This document shows, piece after piece, positions 34,313 to 46,829 of a DNA stretch of 64,000 bases. A model generated the notes under the pieces. The model did no database searches. It saw nothing but the letters and a program-made list of their open reading frames with translations, and was not told the origin of the DNA. The stretch covers positions 18,533,542 through 18,597,541 of the forward strand of contig NC_057924.1 of assembly GCF_018873765.1 (NCBI RefSeq). Direction: 5' to 3'. Within the stretch, counting starts at the first letter, position 1. Each line of letters begins with the position of its first letter. The stretch comes from Telopea speciosissima (taxonomy: Eukaryota > Streptophyta > Magnoliopsida > Proteales > Proteaceae). The position numbers were made by a program, and so were the translations under genes.

Positions 34313-37300
34313 TAATTTTGGTCAAATTAGGGTTAGGGTTTAGTGGAAGTTAGGGTTTGATAGTAGGGTTAGGGTAAGTTGATATAGGGGAGTCTTCCAG
34401 TGAAGGTCCTATTAAACTTCAACAAGTCTAAGATAGGTAATTAGAATCAGCAGCAAGTTTTGGGGTTAGGGTTTGGGTTTTTTGAAAAGAGGAAAATGAT
34501 TATTTTTAGGGTTTGGATGGGATGCTAGGGCTACAACTAGGATCAAGTTCTGCAATGGGGCAGAGGTGTATTCGATCCAAAGATGGGCTTGTTTTGATGG
34601 TTGGAATGGTCTGGGCAGTAATTGGCTATGGGAAGAAGTTTTAGTATGGAGGGAATGCTACAATTTGGTGGTTTAGAGGGATTAGAAGAAGAATGGTTAG
34701 GGTTGGGATGAGTCAAACTCACTGTTGTTGTAGAATTTTTTTGGCAGCAGCTTGTTTGATTGTAGATCTAAATCAAAACTTGAACTAGAACTTGAATGTA
34801 GCAGCAATGGAGAACAAAGAGAGCTTGAATGAACCACCCGGGCTTCACACCACAAGGTGTCGATTGGATCAAACATCAATCCCACCAACCTTTGATCAAA
34901 CACAAGACCAAAATCTTTAATGGAGAAGAAGATTAGAAAAAAGGTTTTTCATTAATCAAAATTCGTGTTCAATGCTTGCCCTCCTCCCCCCCCCCTTCCC
35001 CTTTTACAACTTTATATAGACTCCTGTACTAAAAGGAAAAGCCTAACCCAATCCTTAACCTATTAATAATACTTTGAGTTTCAGTAATACTAGAAAAAGC
35101 AACATATTGCATCATTATAGTCTATCATTTGGGATCAAGAATGTAACACGCTAGTGGTTCACTCAACAGACGTTAGAAGTCACCCATAGGGCCAAGAATC
35201 TATCTACACAACCAGACAGTGATGTGTGCCCTTAGACACTCCCATCTTAACCTAACTACTAGACTAATGATTTTTCATAATGCCCTATAATTTTTCTTTA
35301 ATTTGATGTTATCACAGTTATGTTTAGGGTTAACAATTATGGCCATGACAACCACGATGGAACGTGTACCTTTGGATACTCCCATTCAACCTAATTATAT
35401 GACCTAATACCCTAAACTAGTTGCAATACATTTGGGATAAAATTTCATTTATATTTAAGGCTGATTGTTAGATTCTATAAATATGATTGTCTTTAGTGCC
35501 TTAAAATATTAGATTCTTTTATGATGTCATTTATTTAATGATGTTTGGATCCAGTTATTTATGTATTTTTTTTATCCCTAAAAATCCAACATTTTATCAT
35601 ATATGACATCAATAAAGTACTAATTTTATTATCCCAAAAATAAGTGCGACTAACGTCATCAATATGTTTTATCTTAAAGTTCTCCTAAAATAGCAAACAT
35701 AGGAGAAGACAGAATTAGAATCAGATTTAAAATGAAGATAGAATCATAGCGGAAACGGTTATGTAATAATTCTATTATACATAAATTTTCGTCCCTAAAG
35801 GTTCTGTTTCTATCATTAATAATAAGTTTCTGTTGCAAACGATTCTGTTACTAATAATCATAAATAAACAGAAACTAATCTAAAGAGAACAAGCTTGTTT
35901 TCAGAAACAAAAATAGAAAACATACATGAATAGAAACTGAAATAAAAAATAAACAGAAACAAACATAATTCTATTTATAACATAAATAGAATAAAAACAC
36001 AAACACAAATCCAAAAATAGATTCAAACAAACCAGTTTCTAATTATGAATAGAAGCAAAAACATAAATAGAAATCAGTTTAATAAATCCAAACAAATAGA
36101 TTCTATTTATAACATAAATTGTTTTTCATATAAGTTGATTTCATAAACAAAATCAAAACAAACAGAAACTCATTTCATAAATAAATAGAAATATAAAACA
36201 GAAATTAGTTCAATAAATTCAAACAAACATATATCTGTTCACATAAATATATTTTTTAAAAATAAATAAGGGTGACTGGAATAATTCGGTCAATGGCGCA
36301 ATGTTGACCGTCAGCCACAGGAATCCAATGGGGGTTTTTGGATTATGAATCCAGGTCGGGGTTGGGTCAGATCGGTTCGATCTGGATTAAAACGGTTTGG
36401 CCAAGTTCGATTATGACCAAACCAAATTGGTTAACAAATGGTCCAATATAATGGGCCAATCATTATGGGCCCAGATTTTTTTTTTTAACAGATAACATCA
36501 TAATGGGCTATAGCTTGGGCTACAACCCATAACTTAAACAAATGAAAGCAACCCATGCCATGAACGATAAAACAACAAAAATCATATAATGACTATCATC
36601 TCCCCATCTTCTCCAACAAGTCAAGAACAAACAGTCCGTGAAAATTAGTCGGCCGATGAGGCCTCTACAAGTGATCAATCACTTCTATATCTTCGACGAA
36701 CGACGGCGGTACTCCGGTTAACATTAATCTGGTGTCCAATCTTCAGAAAACAACCCACATAAAGCGATTCAAAAAAAAAAAAGAAGAAAAAACAAACAAA
36801 TCCAAACAACAAACCTCCTTATAATGGCTGATTTCCACATTGGTAACAACATGATTCAAGAAAAAAAAAAAGGCGTGCCCGTGTCGTCAACATGATTCAA
36901 GAACATACGGCAAAATCTTGCACTCTAATACTATTATTCTAGGAACTTTAATAATAATAATCCTACATACATGTTCTAGCCAATACATAAATGAATCATT
37001 TAAATAATGGGGGAGGGGGGGATTGACAACTTACCCTTCATTGTCGACATTGATCCTCTAGTAGAACTTGATCCGACCATCTTCACACACGTTTGCAAGA
37101 CGACAAGCACCAACGAACAATGACAAGATTCGGTAATGGAGGACAAGATTTTCTCCTCTTAATACTTTTCACTAGGTGAGAATGGTACGTGTGTACAAGG
37201 AGCACCTAGTCTCCCTTTAATGATATAAAAGCCAACCTCCTGTTAAGGTAGGACAACCAATCAATGGGATCTCTCCCATATTACAATCCAATCAATATGA

Positions 37301-38733
37301 TCTTTCTCAAATTAAATCCAATCAATAGGATTTCTCCAAATTATAACTTTATTGAAATAGAATGAGTATATCTCAATGAATCCAAGTATGATATGGTGAT
37401 AAAAAAAGAAATCAAATCTCTTGAGTCCATTAATGGAAAAGGTCTAATGGGACAACTAATTAGGAATAAAAAATCTCTACAAATGGTAAATCCATAAACA
37501 TCATGTACTTGACTCTCTTCAGTTAAACAACAAGGTTGAAATTGTAAAATAAGTCACCAAAACCATGACTATTTTCTATAAAAACTTAAAGAAAATGGTG
37601 ATTTAGAATGAACCTTTCTATAATATATAATGAATTTCATAATGAAATCATGTTAAATGAATTATGCATGGTCGACGTATAATAGAAATAATGCGTGGTC
37701 AGGCTGTTTGTTATTGATAAAATACCTCTCTCTCCTCTCCATACATAAAGTGACTAAATTTTCATATAATTCTCATGTAATATTCACATATACAAATTAT
37801 TTTTAAGAAAAAGTACGAAGTTTTCATTGATAGTTTGAGAAAGACATTCTAATATCTTCAACATGGCATCTGTATTGAGTTCCAAATTTTGTAGACATAT
37901 TGACCACTTCATCATATATATCGTGTGGCGATATAAACTTAATGGATTGGTTTAGAATTCGATATTCAACTTTGGCAACTTTAGCTCCACCTTTGAAAGT
38001 ATAAAAAAGATGGACTCAAATCATGAAATGTAGCTAGTCCAAGAATAGGATTTCCAATCCAATGGATTATTTGTCTAGAAGAAGTCTTCACCTCAGAAAA
38101 GATGGATTGTTTTTCTGTGATGAATCATGTAAACAATTGTTATTGCTTCTTTGTAAAGTTAATGATACTTAGCTATAACTAGTACGTAAGTACAAACACT
38201 GAAAAGGGAGGCAAAAAAAAAAAAAACATGTTGGCAAGTTAGCAATACATCCTACTTTAATCCAGGATCTGGGGGATGGTTCCTTATTGGTTTCGGTCCC
38301 AAGGGGGGCAATCCTAAGAATCGTCCCATTTACTAGACGGTCCTAAAACCAGGATCCTCAATAATATTTAGTAATAACGAGACGGTTCGAAGCCCTGTTT
38401 AATTATGGTTTGGGCCACTCAAAGTCTCAAACATTCAAAATCTCAAATGCATCCAAAATCCCTACCAAGCATATAAATAATTGTTATATATTCTTGAACA
38501 TACAAATTCATACTCCAAATTACCAATACCAAATTTCTATCGAAAAAAAAAAAAAGAAAAAGAAATTACCAACCCCAAATCATATTCAATTCCAAAATTA
38601 TCCAAATAAACATCTTCCATTTCCATGTTAACATCCTAAAGCATCAAAATACTTTGGTACTATTAAAACCAAATTGGCCAAAATAAAAATCTAAATCTTC
38701 AGCATTTGTCTTTGTCATCATTACCATCAACCT
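34313..38733. other. Long AT-rich intergenic stretch, no gene recognised
   Basis: No protein family was found in 4.4 kb. A minus-strand TATA-like box (CTATATAAAG) near 35016 with a C-rich tract (34981-34996) resembles an LTR promoter, but no ends are visible. A degenerate direct repeat is seen at 35220-35275 and 35360-35410 (sharing CCTTWGRYACTCCCAT). Positions 35900-36200 are very rich in short AAACAGAAA-like words. A (GGGGGA)-like patch lies near 37010. Confidence 0.45.
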
Positions 38734-38742
38734 TTTCAATTC

Positions 38743-38896
38743 CAATTTGGATCCTCTACTGTCGAGCTGCCCGGCAGGACCGTGCTGCCTAGACACGGTG
38801 AGGCATTCAATAACCGCCTTACTCCTGCCCGAACGCCTCACCGTGTCTAGGCAACACAGTCCTGCCGGGCAGCTCGATAGTAGAGGATCTGGATCC
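38743..38896. mobile_element. GC-rich palindromic Mutator-type MITE, 154 bp
   Basis: Two arms read outwards as GGATCCTCTACTGTCGAGC, TGCCCGGCAGGACCGTG and TAGACACGGTGAGGC, almost perfectly self-complementary, with a short centre near 38815. A 9-bp duplication TTTCAATTC flanks it (38734-38742 and 38897-38905). Its GC content stands out against AT-rich surroundings. A diverged relative lies in the element at 25930-27186. Confidence 0.85.
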
Positions 38897-38905
38897 TTTC
38901 AATTC

Positions 38906-39880
38906 ACACAAAAAGTTATTACATATTGAAAATAGCGAGATTTTCAATTAACAAAGTATCAATGAAACAAACAACATATAAATTGAATAAATAATGCACC
39001 CTCACCTTGAGCCTCAAAACTATATGAAAGTATGAAACCTACCTCTTGATTGAGTCATGATTCGCGAACTTGAAATCTTGAACTCTTGATCAAATTTTAT
39101 TATTTTAATGATTTAATCCTCAACAGTATTTAGTAATAATTTTTAAAAACATAATTGATAACCTTTAGTTTTTCTTTATTTCAACCAAAAAAAAAAAATT
39201 TTTTTTTCTTTATAATTGCATGATAACATTTCTATAAGTTATAACTGTATGTATTAATTAACCCCAAAAATAAATAATTTAAGCATGTTAAACGGGTCCT
39301 AGCAGTTTTAGTTATTGGGTTTTTGATTATGGACCCATTGGAAAACCTGTCCAAAAAACATCTTGTCCCATTCAATAATCGGTCCCAAAAACCAACTCTT
39401 AGAACTGTCTCATTTATAGTAACAAAATGGGTTGGTTTGGTTCTGGCATGGTTCCTGGTTCTGAACCCAAATTGACACCGTTACATGAGGGACCCTACCA
39501 ATTCATACAGTTGGAAGATTTCGTATAATCAACCATGAGGCCAAAATCAGTAGGGGAAATGTTGTTCCCGTCCTGCCACATAATTGCCAAAAACCACTAA
39601 TTTTTTTAATTTAAACTTGAGAACCCTAAAAAGAAAAAAAAAGAAAAGAATAGTTAACACATTTGTGGTACGAAATGTGTTCAGTGATAAATTATCATTA
39701 AGATTTATATAGTCAAAGATTCTTTTAATATATAAAATACATACCAATTTATTTATAGGACTGGAGATCCAATTTATGGAATCTAGCTAGGGTCCTTGTT
39801 GCCTAATTAGTGCCATTGAGTGGTGTTGTTTGGCTTCCAATTTTTTTTTTAATATATAGTCTTCATGTATAATTATGTAT
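38906..39880. other. Intergenic, no gene recognised
   Basis: AT-rich DNA. The word CAGTATTTAGTAATAA near 39124 echoes AATATTTAGTAATAA near 38362 across the MITE, suggesting an older repeat in which the MITE lies. No ends were defined. Confidence 0.4.
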
Positions 39881-39889
39881 TTATCCTTC

Positions 39890-40044
39890 GGGCAAGAGAT
39901 CTTTACTTGGTCGCATGGTCTTTATACAAGCATCAGGGTCAATGGGTGAGCACGCCTGAGTATCTACCCAGGAGGCAGAGGCGTCATCTCAGGGTGCCCT
40001 GTGAGAGGGCAGAGGAAACACCACCAAGTAGAGATCTTTTTCCC
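39890..40044. mobile_element. Mutator-type MITE, 155 bp
   Basis: The ends are GGGCAAGAGATCTTTACTTGG and, reversed, GGGAAAAAGATCTCTACTTGG, flanked by TTATCCTTC (39881-39889) and TTATCCTTA (40045-40053), a 9-bp duplication with one mismatch. The interior is GC-richer than the flanks and non-coding. End sequences resemble the MITE-like units at 52272 and 55401. Confidence 0.8.
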
Positions 40045-40433
40045 TTATCCTTATTAGTAAACATTTATCCAAGATATATAAAAAAGTAATTATGTCTTAT
40101 TAGGTTAAGAAAAATCACAAACCCTTAATTATGGCCCTCTAATAATTGTTTTTCTATAAAAGCAAAAGAAAATTGTTTTATTTAAAAAGATAAAAATTGT
40201 TTGACTGAAAATCTACATAAAAATTTGGAAATGTTGTTTTCCTTTAAAAGGAAAAAGAAATGGTGATATATTGGTGACCAAGAGAAGGAGCCTTATTGAA
40301 TGGAAATTTTTTTATTATTTTTTTTAATCTCTTTGTTTATTTAATATTTTTTTTCACCTCGAATATAATAATCTGAGCACAATTGCAGACATTTCCTTCA
40401 CAACCATGTAAATGCCCCCTCTTATATATAACG

Positions 40434-41137
40434 TGTTGCGTGTGAAAACCTCCGATGCTTGGTTTGCCCACGGATGAGCCTGCAAAAACCAAGCGATGAG
40501 CACAAGAGAACCAGTGTGGCTCCGGCCTAGGACTCTCCGATGCTCAAGTCAGGTCTCCAATGCAACAGCGTAACTGCGTAGTAAAAAGCCAGATGATCGA
40601 TGGTGTTCCATACCTGGGTATTTATAGAGTGAGGAGGAGATGAGGCGGTTGGGAGAGTCCTAGTATGGTAGGAGTCCTTCTTTCGGAAGGTTCTCCCCCG
40701 AATAGCGGGGTGGAGAGCTATTTTCGGGGTCGGACTCTTATTAAGGTAAGAGTCCATGTAGAGTGTGATTCCGTGTTGCACTGGGATCATGGCTCGATCC
40801 TTATCCCGTGACTCTCGGGATGTGCTGACGTGGCCCGGAGGTCCCTGGTGGGGTGCTATGGCAGCTTCAGTGGAGGAGGGCTTCGGCCTCGGAGGTAGGC
40901 CCAGGGGGGTCGGCAAGGGAGGTCGGCCCGAGAGGTTGGTCTCGGCCAGGAGTCTATGGATGACCTGTATGAGCTTGGCCTCAGCCACCGGCTAGCTCGC
41001 TCGAGTCTGGCTCTGTCAGGTGACTTATCGGAGATGGGGTCGGCCCGGTCTCCTGCTCGGCCCAACTCTGTTCTCGGACTGAGGTCGGGTCAGCCATGTG
41101 GCAGCCTCTGATAGGAGGGGTGTTTTATGCCTCATCA
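40434..41137 (-). repeat. Tat element 3' LTR
   Basis: The 704-base partner of 50738-51466. On the minus strand it is preceded by a polypurine tract (GAGTGGGGGGCCTG, 41138-41151) and starts TGATGAGGC. The minus-strand TATA box is at about 40618-40631. Confidence 0.92.
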
Positions 41138-41393
41138 CAGGCCCCCCACTCATCAGGGGTCGGCTCGGCACTGATGAGTGAAATTTCCTGGTTTGCTTGT
41201 CTGGAAGATTTTTGTGGTCGAGCCGAGCTTATTTTTTGCCGCGGATTTGACGTTACACGTTCTGATGGTTGGGTGTCAGTGTCACGTCAGCAGAATCATT
41301 ATGACAGGCTCAGGAATTCGAAACGTCCTTTGATCTGGGCCGTTGAACCATGCTGAGCTCTGATCGGCCGTTGGATCATTAAAACCCAAGGAT

Positions 41394-41401
41394 TATAAAT
41401 A
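41394..41401 (+). promoter_or_regulatory. TATA box of the antisense gene in the Tat element
   Basis: TATAAATA on the plus strand lies 178 bases upstream of the chosen ATG at 41579, with a pyrimidine-rich region (ATTCATTCCTCACTGCTC) about 20-40 bases after it as a plausible start site. It lies outside the LTR (which ends at 41137), so the antisense gene appears to have its own promoter. Confidence 0.6.
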
Positions 41402-41578
41402 GGCAACTCGTAACTATTCATTCCTCACTGCTCTAAGTTATTGACTTCTCGGCAAGCTTGGATTCTTCAGCTCGGTAGCGCTCGGTGTTTACTTGTTCGT
41501 GATCAGCTCGGCCTTTGCTTCGTTCGCGCTCAGCTCATCCTTAGCCCTTCTTCAACCAATAAGTCTTCTCCGCCCAGT

Positions 41579-43886
41579 ATGTCAGTTGGTAGTAGTCCTA
41601 TGGGCGAGCTCTTTACCGGGGCAGCAGAGGGCGCGAGTCCGAGCCGACAGCTCCCTGCTCGTTCTCCCACCATAGACCTGTTGGGCTCGACCTCGGATGA
41701 ACCCGATATAGTGGAGCTTCGTCAGGCCGAGGTGGCCGAGTCTCCGTTACTCTTGGAGTTTGACCATGCGGCCCACCCAATCGCCACAGACCGAGCCGAG
41801 AGCCCTGGGTCATCCTCATCCGATGAGGAATCAAGTGAGGGAGATTCATCCAAGGTGGGGGTTGGCTCGGTCAGCTCGTCCGCTGACGCCCCTGAGCCAG
41901 AGGAAGGTAGTGTCGGCACCATTCCGAGCACAATCACGGAGGCCGACCTTGACTATCTGAGGATGACCTATGCCATCCTCGAGGACATTCAGCTCCGAGT
42001 TCCTAACCCCGGGGAGATGGCCTGCTTCATCAGGCCCGACGAGGTGGCTTTGTACGAGACGCCCTTCAAGTATGCGTTCAGGCTCCCCGTTCTTGGCCTG
42101 GTGGACCAGATCTTGGACCACTTCCACCTGTCTCCTGGTCAGCTGGTGCCGAACTCTTGGCTGGCCGTCTACGGCTTCTACGCCTTATTCTGCGAGATGG
42201 GCCGAGGTGCGAGCGTGGCGCTTTTCTCTCGGCTCTTCTTCTTGAAGAAGTCTCCCGAGAAGGGGTGGTACTATTTCTGCCGCCGATCGGGGAAGAGTGC
42301 GGCTCTGGGCGGCCACAAATTTTTGGTCGTCACACTGACCTTCAATAAGTATTGGAAGCCTCATTTTTTCTTCGCTTCCATTCCCAACAGCCCTCTCCGA
42401 ACCGAGTGGAAGGAGATGAACTTGAATTACGTCAATAGGGTACTACCCCTGACCGAGAACGAGATGACCTCGCTTGACCTGATCCTCCAGCGTCCGCCCT
42501 TCGATGTCCTCCAGCTTCAGGATGAGGGGTTTCTTCAGAGGTGGCATATGACCCCTGGTAGGAGCCCGACCCGAGCCCGTCTCTGTTGTTCGAGCTGACC
42601 CCTTTACTTAATCTTCTTTTCTGTTTCTACTTATTTTTTATGTTCTCGATTTCTCTTGCAGTGGTTGGCCACATTCCCCCTATGGATACAGCTCGGCTAA
42701 GGGCCGAGACCCTTGCAGATCGAAGGAAGAAGAATATTAAGAAGAAGTCCCGGGGTGAGTCTTCCAAGGTCCCCAAAGGCAAGGCTGTGATGCCGGGACC
42801 GTCCGACGCTGTAGTCGGCCTTGAGGCCGAGAAGAATACGGGCCCAGCGGGGTCCCCGAGGAAGGGGAAAGGCCGAAAAGGCGAGAGGAGCCCGCCGAGA
42901 GACATCAAGCGTTAGAAGCTCTCGGTCAATCTGATGAGTGGTGGTCTTCCGCCCGTGGCTTCACCCACCAACATCTCTCGATACGTCTTGGGGAGGGCCT
43001 CGGCCAGCAACGTTCCTGTGAGGCCGACCTGGCGCCTCTTCCCAGGGGACTCGGCATTGACGTCGGCCGCACACGCCAAAGAATGGCTAGATGCAGGTCG
43101 GCTTCCAACCGACAAGGAGAAGCTAGAGGTGCTGCCTGACCCCGAGCTCCTCTCCACTCTGTTCCAAGATTTCAACATGGTAATTTTTCTGGTTGGCTTT
43201 TGTGATTAGATATGATCTGTGTAGTCTGTCTTGATTTTTGTTCTCATGCTCTTTTGTAGGGATTCGCCAAGGCAATGGAGACCATGCTTCGCTTTGAGCG
43301 GCTCCTGACCGAGAACCATTCCTTAGGCGTCCAATGCAAGAAGGCCTATCAGGATGCCCAGGATGCCGTTCAGAAGCATCGAGAGACCCAAGAGAAGCTC
43401 ACTGCTGTCGAGGCCAAAGTGGAGAGCTCTCAGGCCGAGGTGATCAGGAAGAGAGAGAAGGTCCGGGCTCTGCAGGTTCAGCTTGCCGAGGTGAGGGAGA
43501 AGGCCAAGGAAGATCTGGCCATAGCTCGGGTCGAGGCGGTCAGCGACTATCTCCAATCGGAGGAGTATGCTGATGTGTGCCATGAGATCAGGAAGCCTCC
43601 CTACGCCGAAGGTTTTGAGGCAGGCCGAGCTGAGCTTTTGGCCGAGATCAAGGCGACGTACCCTGATCTCAATCTCTCCCGGTTTGATGATGACGCGACT
43701 ACCTTCACCGGGGAGTTGGGAGATGAGGAGGGAGCCGAGGTCACCTAGGTTCTGCCCTTTGAGGAGCCTACTCAGGCCGACGTCTTCCCTCTGGATGCTA
43801 GATCAAAAGACCCTCCTGTCGAGCCTACTGCCGTGGACACCGCCGAGGTCGCCTCCAAGTCCAACGTCGAGGAGACCGAGATGTAA
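41579..43886 (+). CDS. Antisense spliced ORF of the Tat element (putative gypsy-type transposon domain protein)
   Basis: Exons 41579-42557, 42662-43179 and 43260-43886 join in frame across GT-AG introns of 104 and 80 bases, giving 707 codons before TAA at 43884. TAG codons interrupt it at 42913-42915 (codon 411) and 43746-43748 (codon 662), each where CAG would fit. Residues about 1-120 are Ser/Glu-rich. About 125-330 form a globular region (NPGEMACFIRPDEVALYETP, LPVLGLVDQILDHFHLSPGQ, WLAVYGFYALFCEMGRG) like the Pfam family named putative gypsy type transposon (PF04195). Then comes a Lys-rich, nuclear-signal-like part (KKNIKKKSRG), and exon 3 forms a long coiled coil (MLRFERLLTENHSL to LAEVREKAKEDL) with an acidic tail. 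Extra ORFs, some antisense, are known in Tat elements; their function is unknown. A possible poly(A) signal AATGAATGAAAAAA follows at 43950. Confidence 0.82.
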
Positions 43887-44304
43887 AATTTTTTTTATTT
43901 TTTGGGGCCGGATTGCCCATCTTGTAACCATGCCGATCAGTCGGCTTATAATGAATGAAAAAATCTATTTTTGCCAGAATTTGTCTAAGTGTTTTAGCTC
44001 GGCGCTCTTAACCTTCTTTTCCTTGTGTACTCTGTTCTATTTGTGGCCGAACTGCCGAGTCGTTTTGCTAGCCGAGCTTAGGAACTTGTCTCTTTTTTGC
44101 CCATGCCTCACGTGGTCGCCGTGCGGCCATGCCATGCCCGAGGTCAATGTGATCCTTGCCTTAGTTGGTTAATTCGGTTCCTTTGGTCCGATTGGGCTAT
44201 CATATAAACGGATGCGTGGCCGAGCATCCTTCCTGGCCGAGCTTAATGCCTTAGCTTAGTTTTGAACTTTGTTAGGCTCGGCCAAAAGGGGGATGTTTGC
44301 TCTT

Positions 44305-44672
44305 GAGAGGTCGGCCAGGTCTATGAGAACCGGTCTTACGACTTAGCTGCTGACCTATGAGGGTTGGTCTTTGAGGTCGGCCAGGTCTATGAGGGCCGAT
44401 CTTACGACTTGGCTGCCGACCTATGAGGGTCGGTCTTTGAGGTCGGCCAGGTTTATGAGAACCGGTCTTGACGCTGGCTGCCGACCTATGAGGGACGGTC
44501 TTTGAGGTCGACCAGGTTTATGAGAACCGATCTTACGACTTCTGCCGACCTATGAGGGTCGGTCTTTGAGGTCGGCCAGGTTTATGAGAACCGATCTTAT
44601 GACTTGGCTGCCGATCGATGAGGGTCGGTCTTTGAGGTCGGCCAGGTTTATGAGAACCGGTCTTACGACTTT
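44305..44672. repeat. 66-bp minisatellite, six copies, inside the Tat element
   Basis: Units begin GAGGTCGGCCAGGT, continue CTATGAGAACCGGTCTTACG, then GCTGCCGACCTATGAGGG and GGTCTTT. They start near 44307, 44373, 44439, 44504, 44568 and 44634; spacing is 64-66 bases. The array lies between the 3' end of the antisense gene and the end of integrase. Tat and Ogre elements often carry tandem repeats in this position. Confidence 0.88.
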
Positions 44673-44761
44673 GATTTAGGAGCTTGCAAATACGTTAAGT
44701 GGTGGACGAAGACTTTATTGAATCAAATGTCGGAGCTGAAGCCGAATACAATCATTCTCAG

Positions 44762-46087
44762 TTATTGGAAAAACTTCTTCAAATTTTTCGAGTTCCAAGG
44801 TCTCGGTACCTTCTTGCCCCCTAGAGTCTGCAAGCGATACGTGCCAAGGCAAATTTGCTTGGAGACTATGTACGGGCCTTCCCAATTTGGTGCTAACTTT
44901 CCTTACTGCCTCAGCTGGGATGCGCTAAGCTTTCTGAGAACAAGGTCCCCTTGACGGAAGTGCCGCTCTTTTACTCTTGAGTCATAGTACTTTGCCGTCC
45001 TCTGTTGGTATGCCGCGTTTCGGAGTGGGGCATTTTCTCAAACTTCATCGAGGAAGTCAAGGTTGGCTCTCATCCATCTTCATAGGTCTTCTCATCGAAG
45101 TTGAGCACTCGTGCGATGAGGCCATAATTTCAAGCGGGCAGGGCTTCGATCCCATAAGCGAGGTGAAAAGGACTCTCCCGGTTGGAGTTCTTCATGTCGT
45201 CCGATATGCCCATAGGACACTTGGGAGTTCTTCCACCCATCTCCCTTTGGCCTCATCTAACCTTCTCTTAATGCGGCGAGTAATGTTCGGTTGGACACTT
45301 CTACTTGTCCATTTGCTTGTGGATGAGCTCACGAGACTGGTCGAAAGTCAATGTAGAAGTGTTCGCAGAACTCTCGAAAGGCCGGGTTGTTGAATTGGGT
45401 GCCATTATCGGTGATGAGCACTTTCCGTAGTCCGAACCGGTAGATGACCTTGTCTCGGAAGAATTTCTCCATGTTCTTCTTGGTGATGGTGGCAAGGGGC
45501 TCACCTCGACCCACTTGGTGAAGTAATCAATCGCCACTACCACATACTTTACGTTCCCCGATGCCGGGGTGAAATCTCGAGAATGTCCATTCCGCACATA
45601 GTAAATGGGATTGGGCTCAGCATTGAAGTCAACTTTGTTGCTTGGTAGGCTTGGGATTGGTGCGAACAGTTGACACTTCTCGTGCGTCTTCACATACCTC
45701 ATGGCCTCTTCTTGCATTCTTGGGCAATAGAATCCTTGCGAAGTATCTTGTAGCAAGAGCTTGGCCACCCATGTGACTCCCGCATATTCCCTCATGCACC
45801 TCGGCCAATGCATACTCGGCCCCCTTTGGTCCAAGGCATCGGAGAAGAGGGGTCGAGATTGCTCTTTTGTAGAGCACTCCATCGATCATGGCGTACTTGG
45901 CGGCTCGGATCTTGACCTTTCTCGCTTCGTCTCGGTTCTCCGGGAGCAGGTTATTCTCCAAGTAGTTGACAATGGGGTCCAACCAGGTCGGCCCGTCCTC
46001 TTTAATGTGCTTTACGCTTTCTTCTTGTAAGGAGGGCTTCTCCAAGATTTCTATGTATACTGACCAGCTCAGATATTGGAGGTCAGC
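44762..46087 (-). pseudogene. Tat integrase, frameshifted
   Basis: The zinc-binding part reads EVHEGICGSHMGG. After a frameshift near 45735 it continues YVKTHEKCQLFAPIPS. The core shows VVVAIDYFTKWVEV, a frameshift near 45510, then VLITDNGTQFNNPAF. A TGA follows at about 45330 just before AHPQANGQVEVSN. The C-terminal region keeps NWEGPYIV (GPY/F module) and ends at TAA (44762-44764). Additional stops are present between 45240 and 44860. The family product inserts element DNA into chromosomes. Confidence 0.88.
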
Positions 46088-46824
46088 CTAGGCCAACCTG
46101 GATAGGGAGTCAGCCGTGGCATTTTCTTTTCTCGGTATTCGAGTCATCTTAAAGTGCTCGAGTTTGAAAATCAGATCTCGGGCTCGGCTCAGGTAAGCTA
46201 TCATCCTTTCGTCTTTCGCTTCATAGTCTCCGTTGACCTGGTGACCACGAATTGGGAGTCTCCTCGCACCTTCCACCGCTTTATGCCCATTGCTTTACTG
46301 ACTCGAAGCCCAGCTAGAAGGGCTTCATACTCAACCTCGTTGTTCGAGGCAGGAAACTTGAACCTCAGGGCATATTGGATCAGAAACCCTTCGGGGCTTA
46401 CCAGTATCAGGCCGACCCCGCTTCCTTTGGAGTTTCTTGAGCCGTCGACATTCATGGTCCAAGTCGGGTCGACCGTAGCCCCGACCTCTTCTACTATCTT
46501 TTCCTCCCCGACCTTAAGGTCGGATCCAGTGCATTTGGCGATGAAGTCGGCAAAGGCTTGTCCTTTTATCGCCGTCCTCGGACGATAGCTTATATTGTAT
46601 TCACTTAGCTCAACCGCCCAGGTAATCAGCCATCCCGAAATGTCGGGTTTGTGCAATATCTTCTTGAGTGGCTGGTCGGTCAGTACCGCGATCGGATGAG
46701 CTTGGAAGTACGGCCTTAGTTTCCTTGCGGCCGTAATAAGAGCAAATGCTACTTTCTTGAACCCGGAGTACCTTGTCTCGGCATCGACAAGAACGTGGCT
46801 GATGTAGTATATGGGTCTTTGAGT
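46088..46824 (-). pseudogene. Tat second (archaeal-type) RNase H
   Basis: After the connection segment (ITWAVELSEYNISYRPR, AFADFIAKCTG) the second RNase H reads WTMNVDGSRNSKGSGVGLI with the first Asp, NNEVEYEALLAGL with Glu and VRGDSQFVV with the next Asp. A frameshift near 46245 moves the end (DERMIAYLSRARDLIFKLEH, ATADSLSRLA) into another frame. This extra domain is a hallmark of plant Tat elements. Confidence 0.9.
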
Positions 46825-46829
46825 TCAAC

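Noticed and set aside
34303..34500. Telomere-like GGGTTAGGGTTTAGG words
   Set aside because: Only a few irregular AGGGTTT-like words appear, not a regular heptamer array.
33186..36000. Second receptor kinase gene upstream of the stray last exon
   Set aside because: No LRR or kinase exon could be read on the minus strand in this interval.
40527..40988. 153-codon frame in the 3' LTR, and its longer twin at 50831-51394
   Set aside because: They are LTR sequence present in both LTRs, GC-rich and without protein resemblance; open by composition.
41441..41578. Upstream extension of the antisense Tat gene to 41441
   Set aside because: The frame opens with TTG, not ATG; the first in-frame ATG is at 41579, and the extra codons lie in the probable 5' leader.
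43323..44172. Alternative frames overlapping exon 3 of the antisense Tat gene
   Set aside because: Shadows of the coiled-coil exon caused by its repeated Glu/Lys/Ala codons; only the frame joined by splice sites continues the protein.
44305..44672. CRISPR-like regularly spaced repeats
   Set aside because: The whole 66-bp unit is repeated head to tail without unique spacers, inside a eukaryotic retrotransposon.
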